DNA of 60,127 bases, from NCBI GenBank assembly GCA_031538895.1, contig JAVKLU010000081.1, positions 1 through 60,127 of the forward strand. Reading direction: 5' to 3'. The stretch comes from JAVKLU01 sp031538895 (GTDB taxonomy: Bacteria; Pseudomonadota; Gammaproteobacteria; Burkholderiales; Burkholderiaceae). The notes under the pieces are model-generated. The model did no database searches. It saw only the letters and a program-made list of their open reading frames with translations, and had not been told where the DNA came from. Of this stretch, positions 25,721 through 34,644 are shown piece by piece; within the stretch, counting starts at the first letter, position 1; each line of letters starts with the position of its first letter. The position numbers and the translations under genes are program-made.

Positions 25721-26566
25721 TTATTGGATTCGACCAATTCTTGAAGGTGATGAAAAATTCATCCACACAAAAAATGCGCGCCCGACCACGTTGGCGTCTG
25801 GCACAAAACCCCAATAACGTCCATCTTCACTGTTATCACGGTTATCACCCATCACAAAGTAGTGACCTGCGGGGACTTTACAGACAAAACCGGCGTCATC
25901 ATATTGACAATTTTCACGGAAGGGAAAATCCTGCGGTGCCGCAATCAAGGGGGGAAACAAGTCATACACCGCGATTCGATGCGTGTTTTTGTTCAAGGTT
26001 TCTGAAAACTGCGTCAAAGACAATGCTGCTGTCGCGCCGCCCGACTCTTCAGTGTATTGATACGTAGGCATTTTTTGATAGGCCAGTTCTTCGCCATTTA
26101 TCGTCAAAAGTTTATTTCGATATTGCACGGTATCACCGGCAGTTCCGATCACGCGCTTAATGTAATCTAACTTTGGATTTTTGGGATATTTAAAGACCAA
26201 GACATCGCCCCGTTGCGGGGTATCTTGACCAAATAAACGCGTATTCAAAATCGGGACGCGGACACCATACGCAAATTTTTGCACAAGAATCAAATCACCA
26301 GGTTCCAACCCAGGGCGCATCGATGACGACGGAATTCTGAAGGGTTCGACCAAAAACGAGCGCACAAAAAAAACCGTAAACAAAATCGGAAACAAACCCG
26401 CGCTGTATTCAATCCACCAAGGGCGCTCAGGTTTTTGATCGGCGCGCTCACGATCTACCACCGCGCGTTTGGGCGCAAAATGATATTTTTCTAGGCTCCA
26501 CATCACCCCACTAAAGAAAGTTAATGTCAGCAACAAATGGGGAAAGTAGGTTAATAAATTTTCCAT
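25721..26566 (-). CDS. lepB: Signal peptidase I
   Basis: Cleaves signal peptides at the inner membrane. Two N-terminal membrane segments precede box B with the catalytic Ser (PSSSMRPGLEPGD). Then come box D with the catalytic Lys (YIKRVIG) and box E (GHYFVMGDNRDNS). I start at MENLLTYFPHLLL (26566). A longer open frame runs to 26626, but its first codons come from the inserted 143-bp element, so they are not original. Confidence 0.95.
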   Translation of the reverse strand: MENLLTYFPHLLLTLTFFSGVMWSLEKYHFAPKRAVVDRERADQKPERPWWIEYSAGLFPILFTVFFVRSFLVEPFRIPSSSMRPGLEPGDLILVQKFAYGVRVPILNTRLFGQDTPQRGDVLVFKYPKNPKLDYIKRVIGTAGDTVQYRNKLLTINGEELAYQKMPTYQYTEESGGATAALSLTQFSETLNKNTHRIAVYDLFPPLIAAPQDFPFRENCQYDDAGFVCKVPAGHYFVMGDNRDNSEDGRYWGFVPDANVVGRAFFVWMNFSSPSRIGRIQ

Positions 26567-26611
26567 AAACTCAATATAAATAATCTTGAACAGGTCTGCA
26601 CAATCTCTTAC

Positions 26612-26754
26612 GGGCACTTCTAACAATTCATTTTTGCGGCCAATTGCTGTGTTGCGCAGTACGCGAAATCCTCACGTACTGTATGTACGCTCCGGTTTCT
26701 GTGTGCTGTGCGCCTCGCACTTCATCCGCACATTCTGTATTTATAGAAGTGCAC
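26612..26754 (-). mobile_element. 143-bp MITE-like palindromic element, copy B
   Basis: Same 143-bp family as copy A and in the same orientation, with one changed terminal base (GTGCAC). It is flanked by TTAC on both sides (26608-26611 and 26755-26758). The right-hand duplicate contains the lepA stop codon (TAA on the minus strand), so the element went in exactly at the end of lepA, between lepA and lepB. Confidence 0.87.
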
Positions 26755-28551
26755 TTACTTATCTTCGACACGAAGAATCGCTAAAAAGGCTTCTTGGGGA
26801 ATTTCCACCGCACCAATTTGTTTCATTCGTTTTTTACCGGCTTTTTGTTTTTCCAGCAGTTTTCGTTTTCGCGAAATATCACCACCATAACATTTGGCCA
26901 GCACATTTTTACGCAAGGCCCGCACATTTTCACGCGCGATCACATGCGCGCCAATCGTCGCTTGAATTGCCACGTCAAACATTTGACGCGGAATCAACTC
27001 GCGCATTTTGGCCGCCACTTCACGCGCACGATATTGACTGTTGGCGCGATGGACAATGATTGAAAGCGCGTCGACTTTATCGCCGTTAATGAGCATATCA
27101 ACTTTCACCACATCTGCGGCGCGATATTCTAAAAACTCGTAATCCATCGACGCGTAACCGCGTGAAATCGACTTCAAGCGATCAAAGAAGTCCAACACGA
27201 TTTCCGCCATCGGAATTTCATATTGCAACAAAACCTGCCGTCCGTGATAACTGATATTTTTTTGCGCGCCGCGTTTTTGAATCGCCAAGGTAATCACCGC
27301 GCCGACGTATTCCTGCGGTACGTAGATATTCAAATTGACCATCGGTTCGAGAACTTCCTCGATTTTTGACACATCGGGCATTTTGTCAGGATTATCAACC
27401 CGCATCATTTCGCCATTACGCAGCGACACTTCGTAAATTACGGTCGGCGCTGTCGTAATCAAGTCCATGTCGAACTCGCGCTCTAGACGCTCTTGCACAA
27501 TTTCCATATGCAAAAGACCTAAAAACCCGCAACGAAAACCAAAACCCAATGCTTGCGAGACTTCCGGTTCAAAGTGCAATGCCGAATCATTCAAACGCAG
27601 TTTCTCTAACGAGTCGCGCAGTCCATCATATTGATTGGCTTCGATCGGAAACAAGCCCGCGAACACCTGCGATTTAGCCTCTTTAAAACCCGCCAAGGCT
27701 TCTGTCGCTGGCGCATTGGCTTGGGTAAGCGTGTCGCCCACACGCGCCGAGGTCAATTCTTTAATTCCCGCAATCACAAATCCTACTTGTCCCGCGCTTA
27801 ATTCAACCAGGTTTTTAGATTTTGGCGTGAACACCCCCACATGATCAACCAAGTGGACGGTCCCGTTACTCATACACAAAATTTTATCTTTGGGCTTGAG
27901 CACCCCATTCATCACGCGCACCAGCATCACCACACCCACATAGTTATCAAACCATGAATCAATAATCAGGGCTTGCAAAGGTGCGTCAACATTACCTTTA
28001 GGCGCAGGAACACGGGTGATCAGCGCTTCTAAAATATCTTGAATTCCCTCGCCGGTTTTGGCCGAACACAGCAAAGCATCGTCGGCATCGATACCAATGA
28101 CGTCTTCGATTTCAGCGCGCGCACTTGGAGGATCGGCCGCCGGTAAATCAATTTTGTTGATCACCGGAACAATCTCTACATTCAAATCCAGCGCGGTATA
28201 ACAGTTGGCGACGGTTTGAGCTTCGACACCTTGACTGGCGTCAACCACCAATAGCGCGCCTTCGCACGCCGCCAAGGAACGCGACACTTCATATGAAAAA
28301 TCAACGTGCCCAGGAGTATCGATTAAGTTGAATTGATATACATTTCCAGATCGTGAACGGTAGCTTAAAGACGCCGTTTGCGCTTTAATCGTAATGCCCC
28401 GTTCGCGCTCGATGTCCATCGAATCGAGTACTTGGGCAGACATTTCACGCGCATCCAAGCCGCCACAAAATTGAATTAAGCGGTCAGCCAGAGTGGATTT
28501 ACCATGATCAATATGCGCGATGATCGAGAAATTACGGATGTTTTCTATCAT
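26755..28551 (-). CDS. lepA: Elongation factor 4 (LepA)
   Basis: A ribosome-bound translational GTPase. 598 residues with AHIDHGKSTLADRLIQ, the DTPGHVDF G3 motif, NKIDLPAA, and the LepA-specific C-terminal domain ending in an ILRVEDK tail. Length equals E. coli LepA (599). The stop codon is directly abutted by a 143-bp inserted element. Confidence 0.97.
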   Translation of the reverse strand: MIENIRNFSIIAHIDHGKSTLADRLIQFCGGLDAREMSAQVLDSMDIERERGITIKAQTASLSYRSRSGNVYQFNLIDTPGHVDFSYEVSRSLAACEGALLVVDASQGVEAQTVANCYTALDLNVEIVPVINKIDLPAADPPSARAEIEDVIGIDADDALLCSAKTGEGIQDILEALITRVPAPKGNVDAPLQALIIDSWFDNYVGVVMLVRVMNGVLKPKDKILCMSNGTVHLVDHVGVFTPKSKNLVELSAGQVGFVIAGIKELTSARVGDTLTQANAPATEALAGFKEAKSQVFAGLFPIEANQYDGLRDSLEKLRLNDSALHFEPEVSQALGFGFRCGFLGLLHMEIVQERLEREFDMDLITTAPTVIYEVSLRNGEMMRVDNPDKMPDVSKIEEVLEPMVNLNIYVPQEYVGAVITLAIQKRGAQKNISYHGRQVLLQYEIPMAEIVLDFFDRLKSISRGYASMDYEFLEYRAADVVKVDMLINGDKVDALSIIVHRANSQYRAREVAAKMRELIPRQMFDVAIQATIGAHVIARENVRALRKNVLAKCYGGDISRKRKLLEKQKAGKKRMKQIGAVEIPQEAFLAILRVEDK

Positions 28552-28676
28552 TAATAAGGTCCGTCACGATACGCGTGACCAAAAAATCAAAGTCCTGTGA
28601 TTAAAGCCGCGCTCCTTGCAATCATTCAATCAAGCCTGCGCGGCAGCAACAAACATTATACGAGGCGTCAGAGGAA

Positions 28677-29387
28677 TTAAAGGGCGGTTGTATAGGACGC
28701 CTTTTGCAAAGCATAACCCAAGCCGCGTAGGGTCGCGACAGTGAGCTCTGAATCTTTCAGCGCGCGGCGTAAGCGTGAAATATTGACGTCAACAGTGCGC
28801 GGCTCTATCGCCACCTGGGGACCCCATACCTGATCCAGTAATTGTTCGCGCGAAAATACTTTTTCAGGACGGCTTAATAAAAATTTTAACAAGCGAAATT
28901 CAATATGACTCAAACTCAAAAGCGTTTGATTGACCATGACCGTCGCACTGTCGTTATCCAAAGTGACATTGCCCCAGCGCAACACCGAGACATGCTGATC
29001 AGGATAACGCCGCCGCAACAGCGCATTGATCCGCGCTAATAACTCTTTAGGTGAAAAAGGCTTGGTTAAATAATCATCTGCGCCTTTTTCTAAACCTTCT
29101 ATTTTGTCGGGCTCAGTTCCACGCGCGGTCAACATCACTACCGCCAATTCCCGTAGCGCGGCCTTTTGGCGCAAATGTGCCAACCAGTTAACGCCACTGC
29201 CATCGGGCAACATCCAATCCAAAATCACCACATCGGGCCGGTTCGTCGCAATGGCTTGATTGGCTTTTTGTAAATCGCTGGCGTGAGCGATTTCAAAATT
29301 TTTATGTTGCGCCAACACCGCACTCACGAGCGTCGCGACGCCCATATCGTCTTCAACCACCAAAATTCGGTAGCGTTTTGATAACAT
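28677..29387 (-). CDS. OmpR/PhoB-family response regulator
   Basis: 236 residues: a receiver domain (VVEDDMGV, phospho-acceptor in VILDWMLPDGSG, MLTARGTE, TKPFSPKELL) and a winged-helix domain (HIEFRLLKFLLSRPEKVFSREQLLDQVWG, RTVDVNISRLRRAL). Strongly PhoB-like, which suggests phosphate control. No histidine kinase gene (phoR) follows, so it is an orphan locally. The start overlaps the stop of the upstream sulfhydrylase gene as TAATG, so the two are probably co-translated. Confidence 0.9.
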   Translation of the reverse strand: MLSKRYRILVVEDDMGVATLVSAVLAQHKNFEIAHASDLQKANQAIATNRPDVVILDWMLPDGSGVNWLAHLRQKAALRELAVVMLTARGTEPDKIEGLEKGADDYLTKPFSPKELLARINALLRRRYPDQHVSVLRWGNVTLDNDSATVMVNQTLLSLSHIEFRLLKFLLSRPEKVFSREQLLDQVWGPQVAIEPRTVDVNISRLRRALKDSELTVATLRGLGYALQKASYTTAL

Positions 29388-30685
29388 TATTTGGCATCCA
29401 AAGCAGCCATAAAATCAGCCGTCAAATCCTGAGAATTTTCGATTCCCACAGATACGCGGATCAAGCCCTCGGCAATGCCCATTTTGGCGCGCTCAGCTGC
29501 CCCCATTTCGTGATAAATCGTTTGCGCAACGGGGATTACCAAAGTGCGCGTGTCACCTAAATGCGTTGAAATAATCGGCAGTGTCAAACGATTCAAATAC
29601 ATCAAAGGCTTGTGATCACGTAATTCAAAACTTAATAAACCACCATAGGGCAAGACGTCATTTGAAATACTTGGCGCCTGCGCAAATAAGGCGGCTGCGC
29701 GTTGGTGCTGGGGATGCATCACGATGCTGGGGTGATACACCGCCGCGACGCGAGAATCCTTTGCTAATGCCGCCGCCAAGGCCGCTGCATTAGCTGTGAT
29801 GCGGATTAAACGCAATTCCAAAGTTTCCATCCCCAACAAAATCTGATGCGCCGCACTGGCACTCAGTGTTGCCCCAAAATCCCGCAAAGACTTTGCGCGA
29901 ATTTGTGCGGTGCCCCAGGTTTGTATCGGCGCTTTAGTCATACTGGGCGCAAATCGGCTGACCCAGTGCGGCCACTCGCGCCAATCAAATGCACCCGTAT
30001 CCGTCACGACGCCACCTAAAATCGCGCCATGTCCTGACAAATATTTGGTCAAGGAATTGATCGAAAACGCCGCACCGACATTTTTGGGCACGAACAAGGC
30101 TGGGCTGGTGAGCGTGTTATCGACGATCAGTAGTGCGCCATTTTTTTGACACAAAGCGCCAATCGCGCTTAAGTCAGGGATTTGCGTACGCGGGTTGGCA
30201 ATCGTTTCGACAAAAACAAAACGCGTTTCAGGACGCCATGCGGCCGCAACCGCAGCAACATCCGTAGGGTCAACAAAACTTAATTCGACACCTTGTTTTT
30301 GCAAAGTTAAAAACTGACTGTGAGTGTTGCCAAATAAAAATTGCGAGGCAATCACATGATCGCCTTTTTGTAAAAAAGCTTGAAACACTGCCGCAACCGC
30401 CGCCATCCCAGTCGCAAAACTGACACTGCCGACGCCTTGCTCAAGTTGTGTAATTTTTTGTTCCAGTGCCGTCGCCGTCGGATTACCTTGTCGGCTGTAG
30501 CGATAACCGGATTTTTCCCCCTGAAATACGGCGACTAAATCTTCCGCCTGATCGTAACCAAACGCGATCGAGGGATGGATCGGCGCATGCACAGCACCAT
30601 GCTCAAAATGTTGGCGCGCATCATGCAAAATTCGCGTGGTTAAACCCACTGGCGCAGATGGGGCAGATGATGAAGATAAATTCAT
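29387..30685 (-). CDS. PLP-dependent Cys/Met metabolism enzyme (cystathionine gamma-synthase/sulfhydrylase family)
   Basis: A 432-residue fold-type I enzyme. The PLP lysine lies in INSLTKYLSGHG. Also seen are SGYRYSRQGNPT, FATGMAAVAAVF and IVDNTLTSPAL. The family includes O-succinyl- or O-acetylhomoserine sulfhydrylase, cystathionine gamma-synthase and methionine gamma-lyase; the sequence alone does not separate these. I start at MNLSSSSAP (30685). The frame is open 30 codons further but without family similarity. It is co-translated with the PhoB-like regulator downstream. Confidence 0.88.
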   Translation of the reverse strand: MNLSSSSAPSAPVGLTTRILHDARQHFEHGAVHAPIHPSIAFGYDQAEDLVAVFQGEKSGYRYSRQGNPTATALEQKITQLEQGVGSVSFATGMAAVAAVFQAFLQKGDHVIASQFLFGNTHSQFLTLQKQGVELSFVDPTDVAAVAAAWRPETRFVFVETIANPRTQIPDLSAIGALCQKNGALLIVDNTLTSPALFVPKNVGAAFSINSLTKYLSGHGAILGGVVTDTGAFDWREWPHWVSRFAPSMTKAPIQTWGTAQIRAKSLRDFGATLSASAAHQILLGMETLELRLIRITANAAALAAALAKDSRVAAVYHPSIVMHPQHQRAAALFAQAPSISNDVLPYGGLLSFELRDHKPLMYLNRLTLPIISTHLGDTRTLVIPVAQTIYHEMGAAERAKMGIAEGLIRVSVGIENSQDLTADFMAALDAK

Positions 30686-30917
30686 AGCAAAATTAAAAAC
30701 GTTGTAAACAAGCGAATTATGCGCGGGGCCTAGAAAAAACCATTCGCATGAAATCGCCGGTCGTGCGATCTTCACGACAGGTTATGATTTCAGGGTTGCT
30801 CAAGTTCAATGTCGATCAGTTTTAGGGGTGGCCCAAATAACACCTCAGAGCATTTATTCAGGGCACTTAATCAGAACATTCTTCGCTTTTCAAAAACACC
30901 ATCTCTACTGCGTCCCC

Positions 30918-32930
30918 ATGATTCCTTTATCGTTAAAACTTTTTATCCGCCTGGTGTTGTTTTCGATTCTTGTGCAAACGGTGGCGCGAATTGGGTTCAC
31001 GGTGTATTTTTCACCCCCCACACTTGATAGCGACTTGTTGGCACAAGCCTTCTTATTAGGATTCCGATTTGATTTGCGTCTCGCGGCGCTCGCATGGCTA
31101 CCGCTGGCGGTACTGACCGTATTGCCAAAATTTGGCCGCACGATTGCACACTGGACCAAAGTGTGGGCAATTTACAGCGGCATTTTAGGTTTTGTTTTAT
31201 TTTTATTTTTAGTGCTTGACTGGGGGCACTACAGCTATTTACAAAACCGCCTCAACGCCAATTTAATTTTTTTACTCGCCAATCCCGCCGAATCTTTAGG
31301 CACGGTGTGGCACACTTATCCTGTCATTTGGTTAAGTCTGGTCCTGATTCTTGCCACGACGCTGTGGACCTGGGGATGTCGCAACATCATTCAGTACACC
31401 ATTACCCATTATCAAGCACCAGTATGGTCACGACCACGAACAAAATGGGCAGTAAAAACCATCTGGGGGGTATGCGGATTTTTTATTTGGCTGCTACCGA
31501 TTCACGGCAAATTGGGGCAGTACCCTTTACGGTGGAGTGATTTGTATTTCACGCCTCAAGCCTTTTATGTCAGCGTCGGCACTAATCCCGTATTAAATTT
31601 TTACGATACTTATCGCTACGCTAAAAACTCATTTGATCCCGAGGTATTAAAGCGCGCCCTTCCGATCATGGATCAATTTCTCGGGATTACCAATCGCCGT
31701 GATAGCAGTCTTCTTGCGCCATTCTCACGCCTCATATCTTCCGCACCCGGACAGGCTACAGTAAACCAACCCAACGTGGTCTTGATTTATTTAGAATCAT
31801 TTTCAGGGTACAAAACCACAACCTTTGGCAACCCCTTAAACCCCACGCCGTTTTACAACAGCATCGCCCAAAAAGGGACTTTGTTCACGCATTTTTATAC
31901 CGCTCATGCTGGCACCGCACGTGGTGTGTTTACAGGATTGACCGGAACGCCTGACGTCGAAATTTCGGATACGGCATCGCGCAATCCTTTGTATGCCAAC
32001 CAACATATTTTGATCAATCAATTGACTGACTATGCGAAGTTTTATTTTATTGGGGGCAGCTTAAGCTGGGCCAATATTCGCGGCGTGGTGCAAAACATCA
32101 AAGGCATTAAAACCTATGAAGAGGGCGATTACGCCTCCAGTCGTAATGATGTTTGGGGCGTGTCCGACAAAAATATGTTCTTAGAAGCCAATCAAATTTT
32201 CACGCAACAGAAAAAACCTTTTTTTGCCATGATACAAACCTCCGGCAACCATCGCCCGTATACGATTCCACTGGAAGATAAAGACTTTAAATGGGACAGC
32301 ACAGGCCATGACCAATTGGTTAAACATGGCTTTAACTCGCAAGCAGAATACAACTCTTTCCGCTACATGGATTACTGTTTGGATAAGTTTTTTACGGCAG
32401 CAAAAAAAGAAAAATACTTTGACAACACCATCTTTGTACTGCTGGGAGATCACGGAATTTCTGGAACCACTGGCGCGCATATGCCCGCAGCGTATACCGC
32501 GCTGAATCTGTCGCAAACGCATACCCCTTTTCTGCTGTATGCCCCCCAATTAATCCCTGCACAAAAAATTGATCGGATCGCGCAACAGGTTGACGTGATG
32601 CCAACCATTTTGGGACAACTGAATTTGCCTTATCAAAACACCTCTTTGGGGCGCGATGCCGTTGGCAGCGCTAGGGTTAAGGGCGGAGCGCCGCAAATGG
32701 CATTCATGATTGATCATTTCAATGGCCCGACATTGACCGTATTTGATCAAGAGTTCTTACTCAAATACAACCTCAGTAATGGCCAAAGCGCCCTGTACCG
32801 CTATTTAAAAGACGCGACAACAGACATTGCAACAGAGCAGCCGCAAGTTCTTGAAAAAATGCGCGCTTTTGCTATTGCGTATTACACCAGTGCGCAGTTT
32901 TTATTGGGACACAATCCCAGTGTTCATTAA
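30918..32930 (+). CDS. LTA synthase-like membrane sulfatase-fold phosphotransferase
   Basis: 670 residues. Five or so N-terminal membrane helices are followed by a periplasmic alkaline-phosphatase-superfamily domain. Metal and nucleophile positions match LtaS/MdoB-type enzymes: YLESFSGY (Glu), HAGTARG (Thr nucleophile), LLGDHG (Asp-His) and a His near TSGNHRPY. In Gram-negatives such proteins transfer phosphoglycerol or phosphoethanolamine to surface glycans or lipid A cores. The exact substrate is unknown. The start at 30918 (MIPLSLKLF) puts the first helix at the N-terminus; an upstream in-frame ATG at 30828 is possible. Confidence 0.85.
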   Translation: MIPLSLKLFIRLVLFSILVQTVARIGFTVYFSPPTLDSDLLAQAFLLGFRFDLRLAALAWLPLAVLTVLPKFGRTIAHWTKVWAIYSGILGFVLFLFLVLDWGHYSYLQNRLNANLIFLLANPAESLGTVWHTYPVIWLSLVLILATTLWTWGCRNIIQYTITHYQAPVWSRPRTKWAVKTIWGVCGFFIWLLPIHGKLGQYPLRWSDLYFTPQAFYVSVGTNPVLNFYDTYRYAKNSFDPEVLKRALPIMDQFLGITNRRDSSLLAPFSRLISSAPGQATVNQPNVVLIYLESFSGYKTTTFGNPLNPTPFYNSIAQKGTLFTHFYTAHAGTARGVFTGLTGTPDVEISDTASRNPLYANQHILINQLTDYAKFYFIGGSLSWANIRGVVQNIKGIKTYEEGDYASSRNDVWGVSDKNMFLEANQIFTQQKKPFFAMIQTSGNHRPYTIPLEDKDFKWDSTGHDQLVKHGFNSQAEYNSFRYMDYCLDKFFTAAKKEKYFDNTIFVLLGDHGISGTTGAHMPAAYTALNLSQTHTPFLLYAPQLIPAQKIDRIAQQVDVMPTILGQLNLPYQNTSLGRDAVGSARVKGGAPQMAFMIDHFNGPTLTVFDQEFLLKYNLSNGQSALYRYLKDATTDIATEQPQVLEKMRAFAIAYYTSAQFLLGHNPSVH

Positions 32931-32980
32931 GAGTTGATACAGATTGAGGGTGAGGAGATCGTTTTCTAATCAGCCGTAAA

Positions 32981-33023
32981 ATTGGGACTGTTCTATGTCA
33001 GCGTTCAGTAGAACAATCCCAAT
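32981..33023. repeat. Inverted repeat with a GTCAGCGTTC loop
   Basis: Two 15-bp arms (ATTGGGACTGTTCTA / TAGAACAATCCCAAT, one mismatch) flank a 13-nt loop with GTCAGCGTTC. It lies after the sulfatase-fold gene and before pgpA. A terminator role is possible, but no T-run follows. The loop core recurs in another inverted repeat at 47906-47974. Confidence 0.6.
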
Positions 33024-33091
33024 GCAATAATGGGTTGCATCATCACAAAAATTTAAAAGCGGCTGCGGCATTTTCTCTAAAGGATCGAGTC

Positions 33092-33574
33092 TTGCGTTTA
33101 CCATTTATTTTTCAACATCCCGCACACTTTATCGCAACCGGTGCTGGCTCTGGTTTGTCGCCCATTGCCCCAGGCACTGCTGGGACTTTGTTGGCGGGCG
33201 TGCTGTATTACTACGCCGCGCAACAATGGAGTGAGTCCATATTAGGATTGATTTTTGTCGGATTAATGATGCTTGGTTATTGGTCAATTCATCATATTCA
33301 CCAGAGTCCTTATGTGCATGAATTAGGGCACGACAACGGCGCATTTGTGATTGATGAAATTGCCGCGTTCTGGGGCGTGTTGTGGATGGTGAGTCCGGAC
33401 TCGGCAAACACTTGGGGCTGGGCGTTTTTGTGGTTTCGCTTATTTGACATGCTGAAACCCTGGGGCATTCGTACTTTTGAACGGCGTCATCTCAACGCCC
33501 ACGGCGTGATGGGCGATGACCTCATCGCCGGATTTTATGTTTTGCTGCTGTTTGCGCTGTGGCGCTGGCTTTGA
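33092..33574 (+). CDS. pgpA: Phosphatidylglycerophosphatase A
   Basis: Removes the phosphate from phosphatidylglycerophosphate to make phosphatidylglycerol at the inner membrane. The family signature GAGSGLSPIAPGTAGT is present, followed by FVIDEIAAFW and a membrane-rich C-terminus with VMGDDLIAG. I place the start at TTG 33092, which has an AAAGGA Shine-Dalgarno 7 nt upstream and gives 160 residues, the usual length. The frame is open to a TTG at 33035 without a visible ribosome site. Confidence 0.9.
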   Translation: MRLPFIFQHPAHFIATGAGSGLSPIAPGTAGTLLAGVLYYYAAQQWSESILGLIFVGLMMLGYWSIHHIHQSPYVHELGHDNGAFVIDEIAAFWGVLWMVSPDSANTWGWAFLWFRLFDMLKPWGIRTFERRHLNAHGVMGDDLIAGFYVLLLFALWRWL

Positions 33575-33586
33575 TTACTTTATCAA

Positions 33587-34558
33587 ATGATCAATTTATT
33601 TACGCTCCATAACGGACGCCTACAACAAATCCAGCACGAGCGCTATCAAGAGCTGTCCGAGCAAAAAATTATTTGGGTGGACATCACAGACCCTACGCCC
33701 GAGGATTACCAATGGGTCATGCTGCGTTATCAAATCGAATTACCGACTGATAGCGAAATGAAGGATATTGAAGCGTCGGCACGTTTTTATGAGGCAGAAA
33801 ACGGCACGATTCATTTGCGTTCAGAATTTTTGATCGATGATGATGAGCTTGCACACACCCTACCCGTCGCGTTTGTCTTAACCAACAACACTTTATTTTC
33901 AGTCCACTTTGGTGATTCCCCAGTATTTCGTTTGGTGCGAATGCGTGGTCGCAGCTTGCCTGGCTCGGTCTCTGATTACCGCGACGTCTTGTTGGATATT
34001 TATGCCACCGATGCCGAATATTCTGCGGATGCGCTTGAAGAGGTCTACACCGCGCTGGAAAGGGTATCCGCGCGGGTATTGCAACAAGACAAGCAAATCA
34101 TTACGGATGCTGACGCCAATGAGATTTTGCGCAACATCGCGCACGAAGAAAACGTGAATGGGTTTATTCGTCGTGGCATGATGGACACACGACGCGCGCT
34201 GTCTTTTTTAATGCGTGGCCGCGTGCTCAATCAAGAGCAGCAAGACGAAGCGCGCCAAATTTTGCGCGACATCGAATCACTTGATGGACACACTTCGTTT
34301 TTGTTTGACAAAATCAACTTCTTGATGGATGCCGTCATTGGTTTTATCAACGTCAACCAAAATAGAATCGTCAAGATTTTCTCGGTGGCCAGTGTCGCTT
34401 TATTGCCACCGACTTTGATCGCCAGTATTTATGGTATGAACTTCCGATCCATGCCAGAGTTGGATTGGACGCTAGGCTACCCTTATGCCATTGGCTTGAT
34501 GGCGGCGTCCGTAATCGCACCTTTATGGTATTTCTACCGACGCGGTTGGTTACGTTAG
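33587..34558 (+). CDS. corA: Magnesium/cobalt transport protein CorA
   Basis: 323 residues of the pentameric CorA channel family: a large cytoplasmic N-terminal domain, a long stalk helix, and two C-terminal membrane helices with the selectivity motif YGMNF and the MPEL loop after it. The last residues are basic (YRRGWLR), as expected for the cytoplasmic tail. It lies 12 bp after pgpA. Confidence 0.95.
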   Translation: MINLFTLHNGRLQQIQHERYQELSEQKIIWVDITDPTPEDYQWVMLRYQIELPTDSEMKDIEASARFYEAENGTIHLRSEFLIDDDELAHTLPVAFVLTNNTLFSVHFGDSPVFRLVRMRGRSLPGSVSDYRDVLLDIYATDAEYSADALEEVYTALERVSARVLQQDKQIITDADANEILRNIAHEENVNGFIRRGMMDTRRALSFLMRGRVLNQEQQDEARQILRDIESLDGHTSFLFDKINFLMDAVIGFINVNQNRIVKIFSVASVALLPPTLIASIYGMNFRSMPELDWTLGYPYAIGLMAASVIAPLWYFYRRGWLR

Positions 34559-34644
34559 TTGTCAAAATTCGCGCCAAACCCTTTGCCACTATCCTTGCTT
34601 TCCACTGTCGCTATTCCGAATCAATTGATTGAGGCCTATTTGCC

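Noticed and set aside
26567..26626. N-terminal extension of lepB
   Set aside because: The distal codons come from the inserted 143-bp element, and the normal LepB start at 26566 has the expected membrane helix.
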